Source: Bacteroidia bacterium (GTDB taxonomy: Bacteria; Bacteroidota; Bacteroidia; Bacteroidales; Paludibacteraceae). From it: a stretch of 61,682 nucleotides of DNA. The notes beneath the pieces were generated by a model that saw nothing but the letters and a program-made list of their open reading frames with translations, did no database searches and had not been told where the DNA came from. The position numbers and the translations under genes were made by a program. Where the stretch lies: the NCBI GenBank assembly GCA_009929445.1, contig SAAL01000006.1, forward strand, positions 1 to 61,682, given 5' to 3'. Below, piece after piece: positions 1 to 10,845 of this stretch; position 1 is the first letter of the stretch; each line of letters begins with the position of its first letter.

Positions 1-1242
1 ATCAATCAGCTTTCAATCCGTCAGGTAGGAAAACTGGTTGCACAAATAGAGCAGCAGAGTGGTGTGGAATTTATCCACATGGAAATGGGAGTTCCCGGCC
101 TTCCGGCATCACATATTGGTATTGAAGCCGAAAAAGAAGCATTAAACAAAGGGCTTGCGTCTATTTATCCCAACATCGAAGGTATCCCGTTTGCCAAAGA
201 GGAAATAGCCCGATTCGTACGCTTGTTTATGAACATCGAAACCGAACCAACGTATTGTATCCCAACTGTAGGAGGTATGCAGGGAAGTTTTGCAGCTCTG
301 CTTACAGCTGCCCGCACAAATGCTGCGAAACCTTACACACTATTCATTGATCCGGGTTTTCCCGTTCAGAAATCGCAACTCAATCTGCTCGGATTGCCCT
401 TCAAGGCATTTGATTTTCAGCATTTCAGGGGCGAAAAACTGCGCGATAAACTGGAAGAATTTTTGAAAAACGAAGATATTTGTTCCATTTGTTACTCATC
501 GCCCAACAATCCTACCTGGTGTTGTTTCTCTGAAGAGGAACTGAAAACTATTGGTGAACTGGCTGAAAAATACGATGTGATAGTCATCGAAGATCTGGCA
601 TATTTCGGTATGGACTTCAGAGAACATTACGGAATACCCGGTGAAGCACCTTTTCAACCTACTGTAGCACGTTACACCCATAATTACATCCTTATTTTGT
701 CTGCATCGAAAATTTTCAGCTATGCCGGTCAGCGTATCGCCATGCTCGTATTCAGCAGCCAGGCGTACAATCGCTCTTATCCGAATCTGAGAAAATACTT
801 CCCGGCCGATACCATGGGACGCTTTATACCTTACGGAGTACTCTATGCCACTACTGCAGGCACATCACACTCAGCGCAATATGCACTGGCTACCATGCTT
901 AAAGCCGCCAACGACGCGAAAATTAATTTCGTGGAATTGCTTCACCATTACGGCGAAAAAGCCAGAAAAATGAAAGAAATTTTTCTGAAACACGGTTTTT
1001 ACATTGTTTACAACGATGATGAACGTGAACTTGCCGACGGATTTTATTTCACCATTGCCTATCCCGGGCTTACGAGCGGCGAACTGATGAAAAAATTCCT
1101 TTATTTCGGCATCAGTGCCATTTCACTTGCCATTACCGGCAGCGAAAATCCCAACGGACTTCGCGCTTGCGTATCTTTTGTCAGAATGGATCAGATGGAA
1201 GAACTGGATTTTAGATTGGCGCAGTTTGTACTTGCTTGCTGA
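1..1242 (+). CDS. Class I/II PLP-dependent aminotransferase, 5'-truncated by window
   Basis: The frame is open from base 1, so the real start lies upstream. A GTG at 64 is the first possible start inside the window, but 21 in-frame codons precede it. The product is a fold-type I pyridoxal-phosphate aminotransferase. It has a substrate/cofactor loop (SSPNNPT), the Asp that contacts the PLP ring nitrogen (VIVIEDLAYFG), and the Schiff-base lysine in SASKIFSYAGQRIA. The C-terminal small domain is complete and ends at a TGA. Substrate specificity cannot be read from sequence; relatives in Bacteroidales are annotated only as aspartate/aromatic-like aminotransferases. It is followed by a long AT-rich gap, so it is probably the last gene of its transcript. 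Confidence 0.85.
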   Translation: MNQLSIRQVGKLVAQIEQQSGVEFIHMEMGVPGLPASHIGIEAEKEALNKGLASIYPNIEGIPFAKEEIARFVRLFMNIETEPTYCIPTVGGMQGSFAALLTAARTNAAKPYTLFIDPGFPVQKSQLNLLGLPFKAFDFQHFRGEKLRDKLEEFLKNEDICSICYSSPNNPTWCCFSEEELKTIGELAEKYDVIVIEDLAYFGMDFREHYGIPGEAPFQPTVARYTHNYILILSASKIFSYAGQRIAMLVFSSQAYNRSYPNLRKYFPADTMGRFIPYGVLYATTAGTSHSAQYALATMLKAANDAKINFVELLHHYGEKARKMKEIFLKHGFYIVYNDDERELADGFYFTIAYPGLTSGELMKKFLYFGISAISLAITGSENPNGLRACVSFVRMDQMEELDFRLAQFVLAC

Positions 1243-1744
1243 AGTCTTAAAAACAAAAATCAAATTGAAAATGTAACTATTTTATTTTTTAAAAAAAGGG
1301 TGTTGAAAATCCATTAATCTTTTTTTGTAACAAAAAATCGTTTGAAGTAGAAGTCATCTTGACTTTTCATAAAAGCTGAATAATTTATTGTTTTAAACTA
1401 CAAATGACACTAATTGCACGAATAAATTCGTGTTTTACGTGATATTAGTAGTTAAAATTAAAAACATATTGATCTCTTTTATTTTTTATTATTCATTCTG
1501 AGTTGAAATTAATAAGTCAAGACGAGTTTGTAATATAAAAAATATTCATGCAATAAATATTCTGTTTTTTGTTTTTTTCAACTGATTTTTTTGTATTTTT
1601 ACATCATTATAATTGATGATTAAAAACAACTCTCTTAAACTTGTTTATAGTATCTTAAATTTTTAAATTTATCATCGAAAGTAGGTTTACAGTATTTTTT
1701 AAAAACCGAAACGAAACAATCAAATCATAAATTTATAACCATAC
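1243..1744. other. AT-rich intergenic gap without a gene
   Basis: These 502 bases carry no convincing reading frame or RNA gene. They are very AT-rich with many T-runs. The region must hold the promoter of the following proline catabolism gene, but I found no clean TTG plus TAnnTTTG pair, so I do not place one. Confidence 0.6.
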
Positions 1745-4700
1745 ATGGAAAACATCAAAACCTCTGAAGTAATTGACTGGGCAAGCAATTTTATGTCCAG
1801 AGCACTGAATGAAATTCGGGAAGTGGAACGCAAAGAGCAAAACAAATACGCTGCTCTGGTTCAGAATCCGAATGATAAAGTATTAATGACCAAAATGCTG
1901 GACGAAACTTCGCAGATTCGTGACAACAGAAAACTGGCCAAACGAATCCGCCTGCTGCTCAAAGAATACGGAACGCCCGAATTTTTTAATGCCGGTGAAC
2001 GATTGATGCTGACGGCTTTTAATTCTGTGGGCTATTTAGTTCCGGGTATTTCTGTTCCCATTTTCAAAAAATACCTGCGCGATTACACCAGTGCAATCAT
2101 TATCAACGAACGTCCTGATTTGCTCAACAGACACCTGGACGAACGAAACAAACAAAAAATAGGACAAAATGTAAACCTGCTTGGAGAAGTGGTGCTCGGC
2201 GACGGCGAAGCCCGTAAACGATACGAACATTACCTGGAAGCACTCAAAGACCCCAGAATCAACTACATATCCGTGAAACTTTCGGGTATTTACGCCCAAA
2301 TCAATCCACTGAATTACGATACCTGTAAAAATGAACTCTGCACTCTGATGGGAAACCTGTATCAGCAGTCGATGGATTTTCCTTTTAAGGATGAAAAAGG
2401 GGAGTTGTCGTATAAATTTGTAAACCTGGATATGGAAGAGTACAAGGATGCAGAACTTACGCTCGAAGTATTCAAAACCGTGCTTTCAGAGCCCCGATTC
2501 AAGAACCTTACTGCCGGAATAGTAATACAGGCATACCTGCCCGATGCACTCAAATTACAGGGTGAATTGTTGGAATTTGGCAAGAAACGATTTGCCGAAG
2601 GTGGAGCACCTATTAAAATGCGTCTGGTAAAAGGAGCCAATCTGGCCATGGAAACTATCGTTTCGTCATTGCGCGGCTGGGAAAATCCGATTTACGACAA
2701 CAAAATTAAGGTAGATGCAAACTATCTGAAAGTGCTCGATGTAGCTCTGTTGCCCGAAAACGCCAAAGCTGTACATGTAGGAGTAGCTTCACACAACTTC
2801 TTTACCATCGGTTATGCCTATTTACTGGCCAAAAAGCTTCAGGTGGACGAATTCGTTACTTTCGAAATGCTCGAAGGAATGGCAAATCATTTACCCAGGG
2901 TAATGCGAAGCCTGGACAAGCAGATAATTCTATATACACCGGTAGTAAACGACGAGCATTTCCTCAATGCGGTTTCTTACCTGGTTCGCCGTATGGACGA
3001 AAATACCGGAAAAGACAACTTTCTTACTTATTCATTCAACCTGAAAGAAGGCAGCAAGGAATGGGATTTCCTGAAAAAACAGTTTGAAGATGCCATGGCT
3101 ATCAAGGATACACTTGAAACAGTTCCTAAACGAACACAAAACAGAAATTTACAGCAGCCGGCTCTGATACAGGATGTATTCAAAAATGAACCCGATACCG
3201 ATTTTGACCTTCGTGAAAACAGGCTTTGGGTAAATCAAATCAGGAAAAAATGGATGAAATCCGAAAAGGACGAACCCTACCAAATACCTGCACAAGTGGG
3301 TGAAAAAGAATATACCACTAACCATAAAAAGAAATATTTCGACCGCAGCCAGGATAGTAAAGTGCTTGTATGTGAGGTAAGTACAGTTTCTGCCGAACAA
3401 ATGAAAGAAGTAATATCCGTAGCTCAGACCGATAAATCCGGTTGGCGTAAAACCACCCTTGCAAAAAGGAACAAACTATTACAGCAATCGGCCACAAATT
3501 TAGCCAACAAGCGCGGTGATCTGATAGGCTGTATGGCAGCTGTAACCGGAAAAACCTTCAACGAAGGTGATGTGGAAGTATCCGAAGCCATAGATTTCTG
3601 TCGGTTCTATCCAATATCGATGAAAAAATTCGATGAACTGAAAACCGTAAAAAATTCTCCCAAAGGCATCGTACTTGTCATTCCACCCTGGAATTTCCCT
3701 ACAGCAATACCCGTAGGTGGAGTAGTGGCCGGACTCGCAACAGGCAATACCGTGATACTGAAGCCCGCCACTGTGGCTTTCCCCGTTGCCTGGGAATTTG
3801 CACAGTGTTTCTGGGAAGCCGGTGTACCGAAAGATGCACTGCAGGTCATTTGTCCCGACGGCTCGGAAGCCCTCAATTATCTCACTTCAAATTCCTCTAT
3901 CAGCCATATTATTATGACCGGAGGCACCGATACGGCATTCAAGTTGCTTGAAAATAATCCTTCCTGTCCGCTCTCGGCCGAAACAGGCGGAAAGGACGCA
4001 ATCATCCTGACTGCAAGCGGTGACCGCGATCACGCCATTCTGAATGTAGTGAAATCGGCTTTCGGAAATGCAGGACAGAAATGTTCGGCCTGCTCCATGC
4101 TGGTGGTCGAAAAAAGTGTGTACGACGATCCTGATTTCAAAGCCAAGCTCAAAGATGCAACCGAAAGCATGCATACCGGAAGTGCGTGGGATGGAGGCAA
4201 TCTGGTAGGTCCGATGGTGACCAATACCAACGATAAACTACTACATGCCATTGACAATCCGGAAGATGGCGAAAGCTGGCTCGTAGCACCTCAATTTCTG
4301 GATAAAGACCGGTATATTCTCAAACCTTGTGTAAAATGGGGCGTAAAACCCGGTAGCTATACTTTTGAAAACGAATTGTTCGGACCACTGCTTGCTGTAG
4401 TTTGCATGGATGATTTGAAGCATGGTATCGAAATTGTCAACTCCAGTGAATATGGCCTTACATCGGGCTTACAGAGCCTCGATGAATCGGAACGTAAATT
4501 ATGGAAAGATACGCTCGAAGCCGGAAATTTGTACATCAACAGAGGAATAACCGGAGCTATTGTACAGCGTCAGCCATTCGGAGGGATGAAACGTTCTGCA
4601 TTTGGCGGAGGCATCAAAGCCGGAAGCGAGAATTATGTAACCTGCTTTGTGAATTTTGAAGAAACAGGCGTAACTGATTCTTCGTCATCCAATTCAACCG

Positions 4701-5260
4701 GATTCAATACGTTGGCCGAAATGCTTCCGGCGGATGAACGCAGCAGATTCGTAAGCGCTGTGGAAAGCTACACCCAAAACTGGAAAAACGAATTCTCAGT
4801 CGAAAGAGTAACTCAGGATCTTATTGGTGAACTTAATACTTTCCGTTATCTTCCGATAAAAAATATTGTATTGCGTATGTTGCCTGAGGATAATCTGTGT
4901 GATGTTTTGATGTGTGTGGCGGCTGCCAGAATAGCTCATACACCGCTTGTGATCAGTGCTCCCGGCGATGATAAAAGGGTGAAGGAATTCAGAAGATTGT
5001 CTGCTCAGGAAGTAGCGTTGATTGTTCAGTCTGATGATGAATTCATCGACAAAATGGACGACTATTACCGTGTACGCTGTTGCTCGGATAAGTTGCCAAT
5101 GAGTTACTACAAGAAGGCTGCGAAGCTCGGTAAATACATTGCCACGGCTAAACCGCTGCTGGAAGGACGCCTGGAATTGCTTCACTACCTCCGGGAGCAA
5201 AGCATTTCATACGAGTATCACCGTTACGGAAGTTTTTCTGAAGAAGACGCAAAACTCTAA
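1745..5260 (+). CDS. putA: Bifunctional proline dehydrogenase / L-glutamate-gamma-semialdehyde dehydrogenase
   Basis: This enzyme oxidises proline to P5C with FAD, then P5C/glutamate semialdehyde to glutamate with NAD+. The N-terminal half (about residues 130-470) is the proline dehydrogenase barrel, with RLVKGAN, a SHNF strand, an FEMLEGMANHLPRVMR region and the YLVRRMDENTG segment that binds substrate and flavin. The aldehyde dehydrogenase domain follows. It has PWNFP near residue 647, the general base Glu746 in SAETGGK, the nucleophile Cys780 in GQKCSA, and the QPFGGMKRSAFGGG end motif. A C-terminal extension of about 150 residues resembles the last domain of PutA proteins. There is no N-terminal ribbon-helix-helix repressor domain as in enterobacterial PutA. 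It is monocistronic, with a hairpin terminator just downstream. Confidence 0.95.
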   Translation: MENIKTSEVIDWASNFMSRALNEIREVERKEQNKYAALVQNPNDKVLMTKMLDETSQIRDNRKLAKRIRLLLKEYGTPEFFNAGERLMLTAFNSVGYLVPGISVPIFKKYLRDYTSAIIINERPDLLNRHLDERNKQKIGQNVNLLGEVVLGDGEARKRYEHYLEALKDPRINYISVKLSGIYAQINPLNYDTCKNELCTLMGNLYQQSMDFPFKDEKGELSYKFVNLDMEEYKDAELTLEVFKTVLSEPRFKNLTAGIVIQAYLPDALKLQGELLEFGKKRFAEGGAPIKMRLVKGANLAMETIVSSLRGWENPIYDNKIKVDANYLKVLDVALLPENAKAVHVGVASHNFFTIGYAYLLAKKLQVDEFVTFEMLEGMANHLPRVMRSLDKQIILYTPVVNDEHFLNAVSYLVRRMDENTGKDNFLTYSFNLKEGSKEWDFLKKQFEDAMAIKDTLETVPKRTQNRNLQQPALIQDVFKNEPDTDFDLRENRLWVNQIRKKWMKSEKDEPYQIPAQVGEKEYTTNHKKKYFDRSQDSKVLVCEVSTVSAEQMKEVISVAQTDKSGWRKTTLAKRNKLLQQSATNLANKRGDLIGCMAAVTGKTFNEGDVEVSEAIDFCRFYPISMKKFDELKTVKNSPKGIVLVIPPWNFPTAIPVGGVVAGLATGNTVILKPATVAFPVAWEFAQCFWEAGVPKDALQVICPDGSEALNYLTSNSSISHIIMTGGTDTAFKLLENNPSCPLSAETGGKDAIILTASGDRDHAILNVVKSAFGNAGQKCSACSMLVVEKSVYDDPDFKAKLKDATESMHTGSAWDGGNLVGPMVTNTNDKLLHAIDNPEDGESWLVAPQFLDKDRYILKPCVKWGVKPGSYTFENELFGPLLAVVCMDDLKHGIEIVNSSEYGLTSGLQSLDESERKLWKDTLEAGNLYINRGITGAIVQRQPFGGMKRSAFGGGIKAGSENYVTCFVNFEETGVTDSSSSNSTGFNTLAEMLPADERSRFVSAVESYTQNWKNEFSVERVTQDLIGELNTFRYLPIKNIVLRMLPEDNLCDVLMCVAAARIAHTPLVISAPGDDKRVKEFRRLSAQEVALIVQSDDEFIDKMDDYYRVRCCSDKLPMSYYKKAAKLGKYIATAKPLLEGRLELLHYLREQSISYEYHRYGSFSEEDAKL

Positions 5261-5279
5261 CTGAAACAGGATAAAAGAA

Positions 5280-5317
5280 ATGAGGAATTTACCGGGTGTA
5301 AGTTCCTCATTTTTATT
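5280..5317. terminator. Intrinsic terminator between convergent putA and menG
   Basis: The arms ATGAGGAA (5280-5287) and TTCCTCAT (5303-5310) pair perfectly and are followed by a T-rich tract on the plus strand. The hairpin lies between two convergent genes. The U-tract on the plus side favours termination of the proline gene. Confidence 0.75.
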
Positions 5318-5336
5318 TGATTATATTAAGGTGAAG

Positions 5337-6071
5337 CTATTCTTTCTCAAGCACGTAAAGACTGCAAACTCCCAGAAAGAAAGTTTTGTATTTGAGACAT
5401 CTGAATCCGTTTTTCTTCAGAATTGCAATCAATTCTTTACCCTGCGGAAATACCTTCATCGAATCAGTGAGGTATTTGTAAGCCAGCGGATCGTTGGAGA
5501 ATGTTTTTACGGCAAACGGAATTACTGTTCTGGTGTAGAGCAGGTATCCCTGTCTGATTACGGGAGTTTTAGGTTCGCTCATTTCAAGGATAACAAACTT
5601 TCCAAGGGGCTTGAGCACACGATGAATTTCGCGGATGCTTTCATCCAGTTTGTCGAAATTCCGGATACCGAAAGATGTGGTCGCAGCATCAAATGTTTCG
5701 TCAGCAAAGCTTAAACTGCTCACATCTTCTTTTTGCAATGTAATCTTTTCATTCAATCCTTCTAAGTTGATTTTCATTCTTCCCACTTCCATCATGCCTT
5801 CAGAGATATCTACACCTGTGACGTGCTCAGGAGTGAGTATTCTACAGGCTTTGATGCAAACATCGGCAGTGCCGCAGGCCAGGTCGAGTAGTTGGTTATG
5901 ATTGTAGGGAGTTAGAGTTTCAAGCGCTTTGTCTCTCCATTTGTGTGCAAGTCCCATGCTCATGATGTCATTGAACTTGTCGTACTTTCGCGAAATGGAG
6001 TTGAACATTTTGTATAGTTGTGTCGTCTTGTCTTCTTCTGTGTGGTAAGGTGTTACTTCTTTAATATTCAT
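5337..6071 (-). CDS. menG: Demethylmenaquinone methyltransferase (UbiE/MenG family)
   Basis: This SAM-dependent C-methyltransferase performs the last step of menaquinone synthesis. At 244 residues it has normal family length. Signature segments are YDKFNDIMSMGLAHKWR near the N-terminus, the SAM-binding motif LLDLACGTADV, the acidic loop GVDISEGMM and FGIRNF with EIHRVLKPLGKFVILEMSEP. These are the two UbiE family signatures. Bacteroidales normally make menaquinone and no ubiquinone, so the menaquinone role is preferred. It is a single gene convergent with putA. Confidence 0.93.
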   Translation of the reverse strand: MNIKEVTPYHTEEDKTTQLYKMFNSISRKYDKFNDIMSMGLAHKWRDKALETLTPYNHNQLLDLACGTADVCIKACRILTPEHVTGVDISEGMMEVGRMKINLEGLNEKITLQKEDVSSLSFADETFDAATTSFGIRNFDKLDESIREIHRVLKPLGKFVILEMSEPKTPVIRQGYLLYTRTVIPFAVKTFSNDPLAYKYLTDSMKVFPQGKELIAILKKNGFRCLKYKTFFLGVCSLYVLEKE

Positions 6072-6218
6072 GACTTATTTTTTGTAAACAAATAAAGGTA
6101 TAAAAGGTTTCAAAATCATTCTGAAAAGGAAAACTGATTTTTCCCTGAGAAAACTTCTCTACAAATATAAATATTTATTTATATTTAACGAAAAAATATT
6201 TTTTTCGAAAAACGATTA

Positions 6219-7124
6219 TTATTTCTGCTTTTTGGGTTTTGGCTGACGCACTTTTTGAGTTTCTACCGGTATTTCGTCCGGTTGAATATGGTTTTTACTG
6301 TAGAAAAATATCAGATAAAGCCCCCAGACAATGAATGGAATACTTAGTATTTGTCCCATATTCAGCCACATACCACTTTCAAATGCCTCCTGATTTAATT
6401 TTATAAATTCGAGAAGGAAACGGGTACCGAAAATTCCGAGCAGGAATACACCAAATATCATTCCAATTTTCTTGTAAGCTTGTTTTTTCCAATACATCCA
6501 CCAGGTAACTGCAAAGGTTACAAGGCAATACAACATTTCATAAATTTGAGTCGGATGCATGGGTTCTGTTTGCCCGTCGCGTACAAAAATAAATCCCCAG
6601 GGAAGCGATGTGGCGCTTCCGTAAATTTCAGAATTCATCAGATTGCCCAACCGGATGCAGGCTCCTGTTATGGCAACACCAATCACCAGGCGGTCAAAAC
6701 CCCAGATAAAGCCTTTACGGGTTACATTTTTGTTGTAATAATACATTGCAATAATGATTCCTATTGCTCCTCCATGACTTGCAAGGCCTCCCTGCCAGAT
6801 ATACAGCAATTCCCAGGGTTTTGCCAGGTACGGATTTCCGTATTTGAAAGTTATGCCCAGTATTTCCACCGGTTTTGCCAGCAGGTGCCATTCATAAAAC
6901 AAACAATGTCCCAGGCGTGCACCTACAATGGCTCCGATTACCACATACAGAAATTGCTTGTCAATCCAGGTGTCCGGGAGTTTTTCGTGTTTATAGAGTT
7001 TACTTACAATCAGTAAGCAAAGAAATATACCTAACGCCCAGAGAGCACCGTACCAGCGTACAGTCAGCGGCCCTATCGAAAATAATTCCGGATTTACATT
7101 CCAGGTTATATAGTTTAGCAGCAT
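6219..7124 (-). CDS. lgt: Prolipoprotein diacylglyceryl transferase
   Basis: This inner-membrane enzyme moves a diacylglyceryl group from phosphatidylglycerol to the lipobox cysteine of prolipoproteins, the first step of lipoprotein maturation. Several hydrophobic segments are visible. The essential tyrosine context (RWYGALWALG) is near residue 25, the catalytic-region histidine is in GARLGHCLFYEW (His73), and GGLASHGGAIG is the Lgt signature glycine loop. The C-terminus is a short basic tail rich in Lys, Pro and Gln. Length (301) is typical of Bacteroidota Lgt. It lies downstream of secA on the same strand across a 150-base AT-rich gap. Its products would include the lipoprotein encoded at 18855-19805. 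Confidence 0.95.
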   Translation of the reverse strand: MLLNYITWNVNPELFSIGPLTVRWYGALWALGIFLCLLIVSKLYKHEKLPDTWIDKQFLYVVIGAIVGARLGHCLFYEWHLLAKPVEILGITFKYGNPYLAKPWELLYIWQGGLASHGGAIGIIIAMYYYNKNVTRKGFIWGFDRLVIGVAITGACIRLGNLMNSEIYGSATSLPWGFIFVRDGQTEPMHPTQIYEMLYCLVTFAVTWWMYWKKQAYKKIGMIFGVFLLGIFGTRFLLEFIKLNQEAFESGMWLNMGQILSIPFIVWGLYLIFFYSKNHIQPDEIPVETQKVRQPKPKKQK

Positions 7125-7273
7125 AATTTTTTGGTTAAATCCGTCATTCTCATTTTTAATAAAGAATTTCAGAATTGATTGTTAATGCGTAAATTGTAAC
7201 GAAAATTGTTTTTCAATTTATGTAAAGACTCAAAATAATTGCTTATTACTGTGAGTGATGTGACCGCAGCTTG

Positions 7274-10200
7274 TTATGCTCCGTGACAATTTTTATATTT
7301 CTTTCCGCTTCCACAGGGGCATGGATCGTTTCGTCCCACTTTTTTCTCTACGCGGATGGGTTCGGGCTTTTGTTGTTCCCGGGTGTCCTGTTTGGTCGGA
7401 TCGTTGCTTGCAGAGCTACTTCTGGATGCGATTTCATCTTTCTGGGTGCGGTACCGGCTGTAGTCCGAACGGCGTTGCTGCTCTCCCTGACGCACTTCCT
7501 TCGGATCGCGTGTAGGTATCTGCCCGCGCATCAGGATAGAAAGCACTTTGCGGTTGATGCTGGTCACCATTTCTTTGAACAAACCGAATGATTCGAGTTT
7601 GTAAATCAACAGCGGATCTTTCTGCTCGTAGCTGGCGTTTTGTACAGACTGACGCAGTTCATCCAGCTGACGCAAATGCTCTTTCCATTCGTCGTCAATA
7701 ACATAAAGCAGGGTTTGTTTCTCAAAGTCTTTGATTACTTCACGTCCTTCGTTGTTATAGGCTGTTTTCAGATTGGTGGTAATGTTGAATACCCGTTTAC
7801 CGTCAGTAATCGGAATTAAAATACTTTCAAACTGATCGCCTTTATTTTCATAAATATCCTTGATTACCGGATAGGCGATTGATGCCATTTTCTCGGTTTT
7901 CCGTTTGAAGGTCTGACGTGCTTCGTACACTACTTTTTCAGTCAGATCTTTCATTCGGGTGCTTTTGAATTCGTCTTCTGTTACGGGAGAATCCATGGCA
8001 AATACCTTCATCAGATCCAGGTTGAATCCATCATAATCTTCGTCACTTTTAGCCATTTCTATCATTGCTTCAGCTCCGTCGTATATCATATTTGAAATGT
8101 CCACTCCAATACGTTCGCCAATGAGTGCATGGCGGCGTTTTCCGTAAATCACTTCACGCTGTGCATTCATCACATCGTCGTATTCGAGCAGTCTTTTACG
8201 TATTCCGAAGTTGTTTTCTTCGACTTTTTTCTGCGCCCGTTCGATGGATTTTGAAATCATGCTGTGTTCTATCACTTCTCCTTCCTTGAATCCCATTCTG
8301 TCCATCATACCGGAGATTCTTTCGGAGCCGAACAATCGCATCAAATCATCTTCCAGCGATACGAAGAAAACGGATGAACCCGGATCGCCCTGACGTCCGG
8401 CACGCCCACGCAACTGCCGGTCCACACGACGGCTTTCATGCCGTTCGGTGCCCACAATGGCCAGCCCGCCTGCAGTTTTTACCTCGGGAGTTAGTTTGAT
8501 GTCGGTACCACGTCCGGCCATATTGGTAGCAATGGTTACCGTCCCTTTCCGTCCGGCTTCGGCTACGATGTCAGCTTCACGCTGGTGCAACTTGGCATTC
8601 AGCACGTTGTGTTTTATTCCCCGCCCGGTGAGCATGCGACTCAGCAATTCTGAAATTTCCACCGAGGTAGTACCAACCAATACGGGTCGTCCGGCGTTAA
8701 CCAGATTTACCACTTCTTCGATGACAGCCTGATATTTTTCACGTTTGGTTCTGTAAACCCGGTCTTCCATATCGTTTCGGGCAATGGGGCGGTTGGTCGG
8801 GATTACCACAACATCGAGTTTGTAAATGTTCCAGAGTTCACCTGCTTCGGTTTCGGCCGTACCGGTCATACCTGCCAGTTTGTGATACATACGGAAATAG
8901 TTCTGAAGCGTGATGGTGGCAAATGTTTGTGTAGCCGCTTCCACTTTTACGCCTTCCTTGGCTTCGATGGCCTGGTGTAATCCGTCGGAATAACGGCGTC
9001 CCTCCATGATACGTCCGGTTTGTTCATCCACAATTTTTACCTGATTTTCGATGACTACATACTCTACATCCCGTTCGAAAAGTGTGTAGGCTTTCAGCAG
9101 TTGATTGATGGTATGTACCCGTTCGGATTTTACGGAATAATTCTGGAGTATTTCGTCTTTTTTTGCCTGTTTTTCTTCTTTGTTGAGGGTGGTGTTTTTT
9201 TCCAGTTCGGCTATTTCGTCACCCACGTTGGGCAGAACAAAGAGGAGTGGATCGTCAGAATTACCGGTAATAAGGTCAATTCCCTTGTCGGTCATTTCGA
9301 TGGAATTGTTTTTTTCGTCGATGACAAAGTATAGCGGATCAGTAGCTTCGGGCATCCGGCGGTTGTTTTGTTCCATGTAGATTTCTTCGGTCTTCAGCAT
9401 GGCGGTTTTTACACCCTGTTCACTCATGTATTTAATCAGAGGTTTGTTTTTGGGCATCCCTTTGTAGGACCGGAAAAGAGCCAGCGTACCTTCATCACGT
9501 ACTTTTTCGTCGTCGGATTTCATCAGGTTACGGGCGTCGGCCAGGTATTTGGTTACCAGCTGGCGTTGTGCGCTAACCAGTTTTTCCACTTTAGGCCTCA
9601 GTTCATCAAAAAGCTGATCTTCACCTTTCGGTATCGGGCCTGAAATAATGAGTGGAGTACGGGCATCATCTATCAAAACGGAGTCAACCTCATCGACAAT
9701 GGCGTAGTTATGCATGCGCTGTACCAGGTCGAGCGGGCTTGTAGCCATGTTGTCGCGCAGGTAATCAAACCCAAATTCGTTGTTCGTACCGAAGGTTATG
9801 TCGGCCAGGTACGCCTGACGTCGTTCTTCGGAGTTGGGGCGGTGCTTGTCAATGCAATCAACCGAAAGTCCGTGGAACATATAAAGCGGTCCCATCCACT
9901 CCGAGTCACGCTTGGAGAGGTAATCATTTACGGTTACTACGTGTACTCCTCTGTGTGTGAGTGCGTTAAGAAATACCGGCAGGGTGGCTACGAGTGTTTT
10001 ACCTTCACCGGTTGCCATTTCGGCAATTTTTCCGCTGTGGAGCACTACGCCACCGAATAGTTGCACATCGTAGTGCACCATATCCCATTTGATGAGGTTT
10101 CCGCCGGCCATCCATTCGTTTTTGAAAATGGCTTTATCGCCTTCTATCCTTACAAAGTCGTATTTTGCAGCCAGATTTCGGTCGAAATCGGTGGCACTTA

Positions 10201-10585
10201 CCACTACTTCGGCATTTTCATTCAGCCGGCGTGCGGTATCTTTCATTATTGCAAATGCTTCGGGGAGTATTTCGATTAAGACTTTCTCGATTTTTTCGGT
10301 GATATCTTTTTCTATTTTATCTACTTCGTTGTAAATTTTTTCGCGCAGGTGAAGTTCTGTATCTTCAATACTTGCTTTTAATTCAGCTATCCGGGCATTG
10401 TCGGGAGCTATTGAATCCTGAATTTTGTTTTTCAGTGTTTCGGTTCGCGCTCTTAATTCATCGTTGCTGAGTGATTTTATATTTTCGTAAGCCGCTTTAA
10501 TTTTTTCCACTTCCGGCGATATTTCTCTCATATCGCGCTGGGCTTTGTTACCCATAATTTTTTTAAGAAAATCGTTTAATCCCAT
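7274..10585 (-). CDS. secA: Preprotein translocase ATPase SecA
   Basis: SecA is the motor that pushes unfolded preproteins through SecYEG. The 1103-residue length is usual for Bacteroidota, whose SecA has insertions relative to the ~900-residue proteobacterial form. Visible motifs in order are: Walker A at residues 190-197 (MATGEGKT); Walker B with a DEVD box ([10 protein letters not shown]); the helicase motif [25 protein letters not shown]; and a C-terminal zinc-binding SEC-C tail [14 protein letters not shown], preceded by a Gln/Arg/Ser-rich linker. The cells also export T9SS cargo and lipoproteins through Sec. Confidence 0.98.
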   Translation of the reverse strand: MGLNDFLKKIMGNKAQRDMREISPEVEKIKAAYENIKSLSNDELRARTETLKNKIQDSIAPDNARIAELKASIEDTELHLREKIYNEVDKIEKDITEKIEKVLIEILPEAFAIMKDTARRLNENAEVVVSATDFDRNLAAKYDFVRIEGDKAIFKNEWMAGGNLIKWDMVHYDVQLFGGVVLHSGKIAEMATGEGKTLVATLPVFLNALTHRGVHVVTVNDYLSKRDSEWMGPLYMFHGLSVDCIDKHRPNSEERRQAYLADITFGTNNEFGFDYLRDNMATSPLDLVQRMHNYAIVDEVDSVLIDDARTPLIISGPIPKGEDQLFDELRPKVEKLVSAQRQLVTKYLADARNLMKSDDEKVRDEGTLALFRSYKGMPKNKPLIKYMSEQGVKTAMLKTEEIYMEQNNRRMPEATDPLYFVIDEKNNSIEMTDKGIDLITGNSDDPLLFVLPNVGDEIAELEKNTTLNKEEKQAKKDEILQNYSVKSERVHTINQLLKAYTLFERDVEYVVIENQVKIVDEQTGRIMEGRRYSDGLHQAIEAKEGVKVEAATQTFATITLQNYFRMYHKLAGMTGTAETEAGELWNIYKLDVVVIPTNRPIARNDMEDRVYRTKREKYQAVIEEVVNLVNAGRPVLVGTTSVEISELLSRMLTGRGIKHNVLNAKLHQREADIVAEAGRKGTVTIATNMAGRGTDIKLTPEVKTAGGLAIVGTERHESRRVDRQLRGRAGRQGDPGSSVFFVSLEDDLMRLFGSERISGMMDRMGFKEGEVIEHSMISKSIERAQKKVEENNFGIRKRLLEYDDVMNAQREVIYGKRRHALIGERIGVDISNMIYDGAEAMIEMAKSDEDYDGFNLDLMKVFAMDSPVTEDEFKSTRMKDLTEKVVYEARQTFKRKTEKMASIAYPVIKDIYENKGDQFESILIPITDGKRVFNITTNLKTAYNNEGREVIKDFEKQTLLYVIDDEWKEHLRQLDELRQSVQNASYEQKDPLLIYKLESFGLFKEMVTSINRKVLSILMRGQIPTRDPKEVRQGEQQRRSDYSRYRTQKDEIASRSSSASNDPTKQDTREQQKPEPIRVEKKVGRNDPCPCGSGKKYKNCHGA

Positions 10586-10720
10586 GTTTTATGTGGTTGT
10601 TTTATTTATTTCAAGAAAATTATTGTTGATGAAATAATGATTAGTATTGTTTCTATTATTTGATTTTCAGCAGTTTATTCTTTTTTTTGATTAATTTTTA
10701 CAGCATGCTGAAAATTCATG

Positions 10721-10728
10721 CAAAGATA
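10721..10728 (-). promoter_or_regulatory. Candidate -7 box for secA
   Basis: On the minus strand this reads TATCTTTG, an exact match to the Bacteroidota TAnnTTTG element. It would give a leader of about 130 bases before secA. I see no TTG at the expected distance upstream, so support is from the -7 box only. Confidence 0.45.
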
Positions 10729-10845
10729 GTGTTTTTTGGTAGTATTATCGGGTAAAAACTGTATTAAAATATGTTGTCTGATTGAGGAAGGGCGTGTAGC
10801 AGGTAACATTGTTGAGAAAAAACCGGTTGTAAAACCATTCATTTT

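Noticed and set aside
1243-1744. Possible small RNA in the long gap before putA
   Set aside because: No conserved structure, promoter pair or terminator could be identified in this AT-rich sequence.
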